Assembly: GCA_014529385.2 (NCBI GenBank)
Contig: CM043944.1
Coordinates: 93,888,476 to 93,952,475 of the forward strand
From: Adiantum capillus-veneris
Taxonomy: Eukaryota; Streptophyta; Polypodiopsida; Polypodiales; Pteridaceae
Direction of reading: 5' to 3'
Length of the DNA stretch: 64,000 nt
In this document: positions 46,400 to 56,109 of the stretch, in pieces
How the letters are laid out: each line of letters starts with the position of its first letter
How positions within the stretch are numbered: the stretch's first letter is position 1
Position numbers and translations under genes: made by a program
Notes under the pieces: model-generated
What the model was told of the DNA's origin: nothing
Database searches by the model: none
Seen by the model: the letters and a program-made list of their open reading frames with translations, nothing else

Positions 46400-49300
46400 T
46401 TAAATGGAGGGAGAAATCATCCTTGGTTGTCCAAGAATAAAAGCGATGTTCATTGGTGAGAGGGTTGGCTGATGAATAATCATGTGCTCCTTAGGTTCAA
46501 GTCCGAGCACTTTTGTGTACACATAGTACATATGTTTGCATGCCAAAAAGGATTTGTTGGTATTCTCTCGCTTCTGAAAATCCGGACACGTGCATGCTGG
46601 ACTCTGTTTTATATGAATCTCATAACTATTTTCAGTGAGAACTCGGAAAATTACATGCTCTTGAGACCTTTTCACTTCATCCAAAAATATAATTGTCATA
46701 CTATTACATGCTTCCAATTTCTTCATGGCCTCTTTAGAGATTCCATGCCTCCACTTTTTCTTCCTCGAGCTGCCACCACCTTCTCTGCAGTCGCCAGCAA
46801 GAGGTTGTGGATTTACCATTGAATTCTCTGTCCGAAATCCACTCTGATGCAGCGCGGCAAGTTCCTATGTGGAGATATCTGTCCCTCTTGCTACTGGCCA
46901 AACATTTGGAGCAGGAGGTAAATCTTTGACTTGTCTTTTGATTGATTGGGTATGCAAAATATCATGATTACAAAACCATAACCATTGCTCGATTTTTTTA
47001 CCCTTGAACATTCTTTCGGACCATATACATGGAGCAACAAGACCAATTGAGCGACTATGCAAGATATTGTCACAATTTTTTCTCCCTACTGTTCCAAAAC
47101 ATTTTCTTTGACTTTGAATGGGCATTCTCCTGAGGGCCCACTGAGTGCGTGGCACATCACTCTCAAACACATTGTTTGTTTTAGATGACAAAGGTGTGGT
47201 TGTTTCTTTTTGAGATCCAGTATCATCATCACTGTCACTAATTTGCAGCGGAATGTTAGAAATACCTGGTCCTTGGGTATCAAACTTGATTTTTTTTGGT
47301 CGACCGCGATGGTTTCGTTGCTTAGATTCCATGACATATTCCGGCCGATGGGAGCTACTTGTTCCTGTTCTGCCCCTCTTTTTGCGTTGTACTGTTTCTT
47401 TGTCTCCATGCAAAATTGGCTGCGCATACATGGGAGTCCCTGCAACAGCCTCGTGTAATAGATGGGCCACGTTGGTTGGAGTTGGAGTTTGCTGAGATTC
47501 AACTCGAGAAAGCAACGTCTCCATTGTGGGACCCGTTCCTATATAACGCCCAGTAGTATATCCCAAACGCTTTGCACATTGAATATATGAGTTTATAACA
47601 TCTGTTACACATGCATCATACAAGGATATTTTTCCCTTTCCACCTTCACCTGCTAACCAACTGGCATGTACACTTTCTGATAAATTAACATTGGGAATTT
47701 GTGCCCGCTCCCACGGACTTAGACCACCCTATGAAATGCAAAAAAACATGAATTAAAATTTATAAATTTCATGTATGAAAAGAATTTTTTCTAAAAATAT
47801 AGATTGTCATAAAGGTACTTACATCTGTTCCAATTCCTCCTCAGTGTGAAATCCGTTGCTCCCACCATTTAAACCATCTGCTCACTCTTGTGATGCTCTC
47901 TGTAGATAGATGTTGTCTCCACCACTTTTGAATTGAAAGCGCCTTTTGAGATGCAAGCACAATGGTCTTACAAGCTCTCCAGTCCTCACACATATCAATG
48001 TGTTGATTTGTTAGATGTTGAGGTATCCACTTTTTAGCATATTTGTGGAGACTCTGCTCCCAATGAAATAGGCATGATCGTTCACGTCCCTCCATGATAT
48101 TATCTGGCCCGCCATTGAAGACTGTTCGAATAGCATTCCAATTTGCACCAGCTTCATCAGACATAAAACCTGCAAAGTCAGCTGCACCATGTCCGTACTT
48201 TTCCATTGTTGAATTAAGGCTCTCCCAAAAAATAACTTGAGTCTTTGCATCCTCCTCTTTAGTTTCACATATAGCAATTATTTGTAGTGATGGTATGCTG
48301 CAAGATATTCAACATAAACATTTTCACACATCTTCTTTTATTTAATGATAAAAAAATACGAGATATTTAAATACTTAAAGATTACCTTGGATCATAAACT
48401 GAGCATGACATTGTTGCCCATCCATCTATTCTATGGGTAAAATCAAAATGTACCCACGCATTTCTCAAGTCACCAGTTTCAGTTCTTTTCATCCGATTTA
48501 CTAGATCAATCCCAGAACCTGGTCCTTTAGTGGACATTTTAAATAGGAAGCACTTGTCATCCTCTTCACCCTGTCCAGGAAATCTACTCCCATGAAAAAA
48601 AGGAAACATGCACTTTTTTTGAAGCAATAAAATATTATCATATCCATCCCTAATAACAGCACCTTGACTCTTTCTCTCCTTTGAAACAATTGAAGAAAAC
48701 CTACACGATGCATCACAAGAAGGCTAAATTTATAATAGTTAAAAAATTAACAAATTCAAGGAACCAAATTGAGTTTTCTTACCCTTTGGTTTGAACCAGT
48801 GGCATCATTTCTTCCAAAAAATCATTGAATTGTACATCGGATGTAGCTTCAGCTTCCTCACCTATCAAGGAGTGAAGAACAAGTTGTTGAGCCACCAACA
48901 TTTGAATTTTTCTTGGGCCACCCTTTTCTATTTTTAGTACTGCACCTACCAGTTTCCGCACTCTTGAAATAGCAGCCCTAGAGGTTCCTGCCTTAACATT
49001 ATGACAATGTTTATCAACATGTATTGCCAGTCGTGACATTGTACCATCTCTAGGCAAAACATAATAGATTTTGCAGGGACAAGAAGCAACACAAGTAACA
49101 ACCTTCTGACAATAATGACAAGTTATTGTTGTATTCTCTTCCATTGCAAGGTAGTCCTTTTTCACCTGTCTGTCCAAATATCCATGAAAATCTCTACTAT
49201 TGAATTCTTGTTCCTTAATATAATGAGGACACGTTGAATAATTACATTGCATGAATCCCAAACAGTGGCTTAGATGAATTGTGCATGCTATTGCCATGGT

Positions 49301-49903
49301 TGTCACAGATGGGCGAGTCCACAAGTGACCATCAAAGCGTTGTTCCATCCCTGTCATTCGTTTTGTTTTATCCTGAGTCGCAGGTAACTCAAAACACAAA
49401 TTTCCATCATAATGTTGTGGAAGTTCAGCAACTTGCAAAGGAGCTCCACATAATGTTAACATATCATTTAACTTTTTTGCCCCTGGATTTTGTTGAATCC
49501 AAATGACGATTGATTGAGTTTTGAGCTGTCCTATATCGTCACCACTACTTTCAAGATGCACAATGCTTAAAATATCTTCAGATATCTCTTTGTCATTTCC
49601 TTTCTCATTGTCACATACCTGTATAAATGTGTCTGAATGAAGCATCTCAAACAAGCTCGAAAAAGAACCATCTATTAAGAAATGCTGATGACCTTCTATA
49701 TCCCACTGTGGTTGCAGCAAGACTTTTGTTAGGCCACAATCACTTTCAATAAGAGCAGATAGTGACTGAAAATGGCAAGATGGAGGCAGCAAACTCTGCA
49801 AATAATAAGCACTAAGCAACAATGAGTTTCCCTTCAACTGAATGTCGCGGTTGACTATCTGACCACCAACCTTCCAAGTTATTGTTACTTTCATGTTGGA
49901 CAT
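46400..49903 (-). pseudogene. MULE-like transposase with SWIM zinc finger
   Basis: Four exons join in frame: 49903-48783, 48700-48386, 48297-47823 and 47728-46400. The N-terminal exon has a Cys/His cluster (CHYCQKVVTC, CPCKIYY). The DDE-type core includes HFDFTHRIDGWATMSC (first Asp), then FMSDEAGANWNAIRTVF with CLFHWEQSL (second Asp and C-H pair). The C-terminus has a basic linker with an AT-hook-like RGRPKK and a SWIM finger (CTCPDF...CKHMYY). Such proteins cut and join transposon ends. Stops interrupt it at RISH* (near 47853) and DIST* (46862-46864), so it is decayed. Confidence 0.75.
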
Positions 49904-50130
49904 ATTCTCTCAAGCAACAGATTACAGGGTGGAGATGCGAGAAAACTATGGTGGATTAAGTGAAGGTGGTGAAGGTTAATGAAAGTTAAAGATAAAGTGA
50001 AGGTTAATGAAACTGGTGAAAGTTAATAAAAGATGTGAAGGGTGATGAAAGTGAAAGATTGGTAGGTAGACGAAAAGACAGTTGCATAAGATCACACACA
50101 TCAACACACTTGCATACACACATATTAAAC

Positions 50131-50309
50131 ACACTTAGAGTAACAATTACAATGATGTAAGAACAGGTCGTTGTAGAGAAGAGGTATACAAATGTCAAAG
50201 TGGATTTGTATTTTTCCTTGCCATGAGCAAGTTGAGAATGGTTTTTTTTGTAATTTGCATTTTACGCCGTTATGCTGTCGAAATTTAGAATTTTATATTT
50301 GTATTGTCA
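50131..50309 (+). repeat. Direct repeat unit 1 in divergent spacer
   Basis: About 180 bp repeated at 50701-50880 with only a few differences. Each copy ends with the terminus-like gccgttatgctg followed by cgaaatttagaa. The pair brackets a (CATACA)-rich minisatellite. Confidence 0.9.
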
Positions 50310-50700
50310 AGCATATACACACATACACATATATAAACACTTTTATTCACAACATCAACACACTTTCATACACACACATATTACACTTACATTCACACAC
50401 ACATAATCATGCACACATCCACTTGCATACACACACATACATACATACATACATACACCCACATATATAAACACTTGCATTCACAACATCAACACACTTG
50501 CATACATACACACATACACATATATAAACACTTGCATTCACAACATCAACACACTTGCATACATAGCACAAACACATACACAATCATGCATAAAGACACA
50601 CACATATTATACTTACATTCACACACACAATCATGCATACATCCACACACACACACACATATAAACACTTGCATTCACACACTTTAACACACTTGCATAC
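50310..50700. repeat. CATACA-rich minisatellite in divergent spacer
   Basis: Units such as atataaacacttgcattcac and aacacacttgcata recur at about 50325, 50465, 50521 and 50660, with runs of cacacatac between. It lies between the divergent transposase and ParB-methyltransferase-like genes. Confidence 0.8.
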
Positions 50701-50880
50701 ACACTTACAGTAACAATTACAATGATGTAAGAACATGTCGTTGTAGGGAAGAGGTATACAAATGTCAAAGTGGATTTGTATTTTTTCTTGCCATGAGCAA
50801 GTTGAGAATGGTTTTTTTTTTTAGTTTGCATTTTACGCCGTTATGCTGCCGAAATTTAGAATTTTATATTTGTATTGTCA
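50701..50880 (+). repeat. Direct repeat unit 2 in divergent spacer
   Basis: Second copy of the 50131-50309 unit, ending 38 bp before the ATG of the gene at 50919. It would therefore lie in that gene's promoter or 5' UTR. Confidence 0.9.
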
Positions 50881-50918
50881 TTGCTAAGAAGATTTTTGTT
50901 GTTTGTGGTTAATAGATT

Positions 50919-53900
50919 ATGGCTCGTACACCATCAAAACTTGGCAGGACAGATATCTCTCAAAGTAAGTTCAAATACATTAAGCTATTTGTTTTCTTTT
51001 CTTTTGTCTCATCATACTCACTAAACTATTTGTGTTCTTATTGTTTTTTGCTGGTAGGAGTAGGATACACATTAAGGTCTGGCACTACAGGGCATAGGTC
51101 CAATGCACGATCTTCCATTGCTTCTTCCAATGTCCATCGAAAGGAGGATATTTTGGGTGATGTGTATGAAGAAGAGGATATATTGAGTGATGTGCATGAA
51201 GAAGAGGTGTTCATAGATATTCATGCTACACAAGGTGAATTGGTGGCTCACAGTGTGTCTGAAGCAACAACAATTGTTGCTAAACCTCCCGATCATCCAA
51301 CAATATTTGGAAAGGATGTTCATGGTCGAATATTAGAGGAGATTGTAGAGGGTTTTATTGTAAAGAGAGGTGGAGAACCTCCTTGAATTTCTCTTTGTAG
51401 ATTGATGGAAAATGAAGCCATTAGAGCGGTGGGTCCAGGCACTGAGGGCTTGGTGAAAAGGTTTGAGATTTCTGGATACAGTGTGCTTGGAGCTCCATTT
51501 TCTGTGTCATTTAAGAAGCCAGGCCATGATCAACATTATGTTTCCGACTTAGACAAAGATGAATGGGGGCCTATTTGGCGAGAAATAAGCGATGATTTTG
51601 ATAATTCCCTTCCCCTTGAGTGGGAAGACTTAAGGGGAAAAAAATTTATCGTTTGGGATGGTAATCACCGTTTGAAAACTTGGATGCGCTGAATAAAAAC
51701 ACGTAAGTGATTTCTTTTTTTGTTTAATGTAAAGTTGACTTGTATTACTCTATGCTTTCTAATTTTCTTTTTTGTTGTTGTAGAATTTTCAATGATAAAG
51801 TGGAGACATTGTTCTGTGAAATGTCAATTTGTCTTTGTTGATAGAAGTGCAGAGGGGGAGCTTATGCTAGCTTTGTGCTCTCAAAATGAGTAAGCGCATT
51901 TGTTGTTTTGAACGTTATTGCTATTACTTTATCGATGTCATTCTACTGCCATTTAATTTAAGATATTGTGGTTTAGGATTGGTAGAACCACTGTGAGCAC
52001 AAATTTTGGGCAGGAGATCTTCTTGTTCCAAAAACTGGTTGTGGTAAGCAAAGATTCTTTCCTGCTCTTTTATTAGCAATGCTCATATGGAAGGTATATT
52101 TTTTTGCCTTAAAGTACACTTTTTATGTAATTTCTAAAGCTTGACATTATTTTGTAAAATCTTACTTTTTTTTTTCATTTGCTCTACAAAAGGAAGACTT
52201 TGACTTGTCTCTTATCAAAGAGATGCAAGAGATCAATGATCCCTTGATTTCACTGCCAGAAAAGGAAATGGTTGCTCGAGGAAGAGTAGAAAAAATATTC
52301 AAAGAAAGAGCTTATAAGGTAAACACTTTCTCTTCTCCCCGTTTATGTTTGAATTTCTACAAAATTGTAAGTTGACATGTCATTTGAATTTGATATATTT
52401 GATTGAAAAATTGATTTGATTTGATCTCGTGCTAATGTAACATAGATGTTGGCCATTGCCAACCCCGCCAATGGCCAAGGGTTCTTCTCTTTATTATTTA
52501 ACTTCAATTGGATAAGAGAAAAGGATCAAGTGGGCCTTACAAGAGACAAAGTCCACTTTTTGGCAATTTCTAAGATATCACCAGAGAGGTAATAATTTTT
52601 GGATAAAAAATACACATGAAATCATCAAATGAATCAATGCATTTATGGTTTGTTTATTGTTTGCTCTATAGGAAAAAGGAAATATTGCACTCTTTGATGC
52701 ATTGCCGTGTAGATGATGTTACTTCTGAGCGTTATATTAGTGCAATGAAATTTAGAATGTACTTGCGTAAAGAGTGGTATTGGGGAAGTATCTTGAAGCA
52801 ATGCTTGAGGATCAAAGGGAAAATGATTGAAGAAATGCCGGAGGGCTTTGAAGCATGGTTTCATCACCAATTGAGGGACCACATTGATAAAGCTTTTGTG
52901 GAGCTTTGGAGTAAGCTCAACACAAAAGAGTCGGATGAAAAAATTCCAGAGCTTATGGAATCTTCAAGGAGAGTATTATTCAGGTAATACAATTGATATC
53001 TTTATGGTTGTTATTCTATTTTTTATTTAGAGTTTGTATAATAAATAAGTCACTTAGGAAAGGAGCTCAAATAAAGTTAACTGCATTTTATGTAGATGGC
53101 TAATTCAGCTTTACGATCAAACTTTGTTGGAGAAGTTGCCAATTGCTGTTGAAAGTTGGAGGGACACCTCTTGTGAGGAGTGTATGTATCCACTATGGAT
53201 GAGAGATTATGGTTTGATTGCTTGGGAAATTGAGTATTGCCCTTGGTGGCTAGATTACACTCGAGACACCTACCCACGTGATGAAGGGAACTTATATAAA
53301 GGTTATTTTTGGCATTTATAAAAATTACAAAATTGTTAAAGTGCTCATACTATTTAGATTATCTTTGTGAAAAATATATTTTTGTTTGCTTTAGAGCATG
53401 TTCTTGAAAGAAATGAAAATGGTATTGAGGAGATTGGCTCAGCTTCCAAGAAAGCCACCTCTTCGAAAAGAGTAAACAATAGTACAATCTCCTCTATAAA
53501 GAAACGATTGGATTTTGTTAGATCCAAGAAGCCCAAGAAGTCTCCCAAAAAGAACCAAAAAGGTGCTCAAGGCTCCACAGGTAAACTTGCTTGTATAGAT
53601 ATCTAGCTGTCACTTTCTTTCTACTCAACAATTCTTGATGAAATATTTTATTTTCTGATTATGCAGTGCCTTCCATAGATTGTGATGTGAACGTTATTGG
53701 GAACATGCTAGATGTTTACAAAATTTCTCTCGATGATGAGAAATGGTAAACACATGTGAAAAGAAAGACTAACTATGTGTGGTGTGTGTTGTGAATATTT
53801 GAAATACATTTATTTGATCGTATGCAGGATCTTGGATTTTCTTCATTCAGCCCATGTTGATGGGGAAAAGAGCAATGAAGTGGCCTCTCTTTTGTTTGCG

Positions 53901-54848
53901 GATTTTCCAACAAACTTTAAAGTTGAAAATTTTTCAGAGAACGAGGTATGCATTTTTCAAAACCACAATGGACAGTCTATGATAGTTTTGGAACTTTAAT
54001 TAAATTAACAATGCGTATTATGCAGGTCCCTCCATGGAATCAATTCTCTCAAAAATTAAGTAAGAAAGTGGCCGTAATAGATTCAAAGTATGTGGCAGAC
54101 AATGGGTGGTACATCACCCTAAGCTCCACTGATCACTTTGGCATTGTGTCTAGCCATGCCATCGAGATGGGATTCAAAATGCTGCACACCATCCTTATTT
54201 TGATCCCCGATGGTTATGTGCGAAAGACCATTGAGATTGAGAGAGTAAGTAAATTTATTTGTTGATTGAAAAGCATGCTTGTAGTTTTCTTCAATTAGAT
54301 CACATTCTAGTTGTAATTTGTAGGTGGAAACACTATTGCTAGGATTGTTTTATCGTAAGGGTCAACGTCCTATCTACGATCGACGAGATGGAGAGAGCGT
54401 GGACAACAACTCTTTCGATGCCAAGTTCGGAATACTGGTGGAGCGCGTCGACGGAGAGTACATTGGAGGACACGCTCTTAGAGGTGCCGCCGAGCGTAGC
54501 CTTGACTTCTTTCGGTAAGAATATATGCTTCCTACTATGCGTTATTGGACTATGTTACATAAAGTAAAAATACGCATATTTTTTGCTTTTTTTAGCTGGC
54601 TTGTGCGGACATTTACTGCGGAGCACACCTACATTGTTGATATGTTTTCTGGATGTGGTGGCTTGGGCAATGTTTGCGTTGAGTTGTCTAGACACTGTCT
54701 CTGCATAGATAGTGATCCAGAGGTCTTCCATCAACATCTTTCACGCTTCAAGGCTCCATGTGTACGTGCTATTTCAGAGTTGATGCAGATAGCGATGAGG
54801 AGACTGATTGGCAACAATATGAGCCCGGATCACATTGCCCTTGATTGA
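50919..54848 (+). pseudogene. ParB-methyltransferase-like gene, full-length copy
   Basis: Fourteen exons with GT-AG introns: 50919-50964, 51058-51702, 51784-51889, 51977-52043, 52193-52318, 52446-52588, 52672-52983, 53096-53301, 53395-53580, 53667-53745, 53828-53945, 54026-54244, 54324-54514 and 54596-54848. Exon 2 holds a ParB-like core ending KFIVWDGNHRLKTW. Exon 9 is a Lys/Ser-rich linker. Exon 11 has LLFADFPTNF (motif IV position), exon 12 VPPWNQFSQKLS, exon 13 LRGAAERSLDFFR, and exon 14 YIVDMFSGCGGLG (SAM motif I) with RHCLCIDSD. This matches ParB-methylase fusions known in bacteria and phages. Stops in exon 2, at GGEPP* (51384-51386) and TWMR*, argue for decay. Confidence 0.75.
53395..53580 (+). 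other. Basic linker exon of the ParB-methyltransferase-like gene
   Basis: It encodes a Ser/Lys-rich segment with RSKKPKKSPKKNQK, a plausible nuclear localisation signal between the two domain halves. The same exon in the split copy (56432 to about 56110) is Pro/Ser/Thr-rich and much less basic. Confidence 0.55.
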
Positions 54849-55843
54849 CATCAACATTGGTATTATCTATCATTTTTTCTAGTTTGTGATTTTTATGGAA
54901 CGACGTGTGACCATGGTGTTTGGGTGCCACTTTTTTGGTATTACTGAAGACATGTTGTTGGTGTTGATCGTCCTTATCAATTCAGCCATGATTTCATATT
55001 TATTATACTAGATAGAAGTTTGTTGAGAGCTTTGGATTTACCAAAGTAATATACCAACATATGCTTTTTTGCTTATATAATTTCTTCTTCCCGTGAGCAT
55101 TCGCTGCTGCACGGAAGCAAGTATGGAATGGGAATTTTTTTAGTTTGAATTTTCATACCGTTATGCTACCGAAATTTTGATTGCTTATCAATATCATCAT
55201 GTTTTTTGTTCATGTTTGAAAACATAATCATGATTTCACGTATACAAAAAAGTTAGTCAAGCTTCACGGAAGCAAGTATGGAATGGAAAAAAATTTTGTT
55301 TGTATTTTCGCGCTGTTATGCTGTCGAAATTTTGATTGCTTGTGAATATAATCATGCTTTTTGTTCATGTTTAGAAACATAATCATGGTTTCATGTATAC
55401 ACAAAAGTTAGGCAAGCTTCACGGAAGCAAGTATAGAATAGGAAAGCTTAACAAAAGTTAGGCAAGCTTTCACAGAAGCAAGTATGGAATGGTTTTATTT
55501 TTATTTTTCACGTTGTTATGCTGTCAAAATTTCATTTGCTTGTCAGTATTTCTTTACACTGTCGGTCTAAGAATATATATAGTTTTATATATAATATTTA
55601 TAATATATATATAATATCTTTTTATTTATTTATTTATATGTGTGTTTATGTACGTAAGGAGATCTTCAACTCGGTAAAGTGTTTTTAAGTACTTGTTTAT
55701 ACAATATATATAGTTATTTATACGTGTGTGTTTATGTACGTATGCAATTCTTCAACTCAGTAAAGCCTTCTTGCCCAAACTTTAACCGGACTTTTTTCAT
55801 TTTGAACCTATCTTTCCTCTCTCCCTCTCATCTCCCACTCTCA

Positions 55844-55845
<2 letters not shown>
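54849..55845. repeat. Downstream repeat cluster with terminus-like cores
   Basis: No gene. Three diverged units of about 150 bp contain gcttcacggaagcaagtatg followed by a cgnygttatgctg core at 55157-55171, 55311-55326 and 55511-55526. The same core occurs upstream of the gene at 50266 and 50837. AT-rich DNA with ATATAT runs follows at 55570-55740. Confidence 0.75.

Positions 55846-55890
<45 letters not shown>
55846..55890. repeat. (CT)n microsatellite
   Basis: A pure CT run (GA on the minus strand), opposite in orientation to the GA runs at 41016 and 45771. Confidence 0.95.
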
Positions 55891-55893
<3 letters not shown>

Positions 55894-56109
55894 GTCGGTA
55901 CTCTCACACCCCGATCCTATCTCTATTTCACAAGTATGTTTTTCTCTCTCCGTCTAATCCTTCTTCTCTCTCCTTCCCTCGGTACTTATTTAACATACCA
56001 CAACGCCACCTTAGAGAGCATACATATGAGTGGAATCCATGCTTCTATAAACTCGAAAAAGCATCACCTGTAGCAAAAAAACACGAATTGATTAACTCGC
56101 AAATAAAAT

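Larger units (their letters stand above)
45828..50309 (-). mobile_element. MULE-like element carrying a transposase gene
   Basis: The left end reads ggcataacgacggaaaaaat. Near 50266-50280 the inverse pattern occurs (gccgttatgctgtcg, preceded by gcatttta), with further agreement inward (accatt...caac against gttgagaatggt). Together they look like diverged terminal inverted repeats of about 50 bp around the transposase gene at 46400-49903. A direct copy of the right end lies at 50837-50851 and three more lie at 55157-55526, so the true right border could be as far out as about 55540. Confidence 0.55.
40782..56109 (-). other. 15.3-kb insertion or giant intron in the split gene
   Basis: The N-terminal half (58921 to about 56110) ends at the linker exon. 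The C-terminal half (from 40781) starts at the next exon, judged by the complete paralog at 50919-54848. The interval therefore behaves as one intron filled by a LINE, a MULE-like transposase gene and the paralog. Splicing across it cannot be shown from sequence. Confidence 0.6.
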
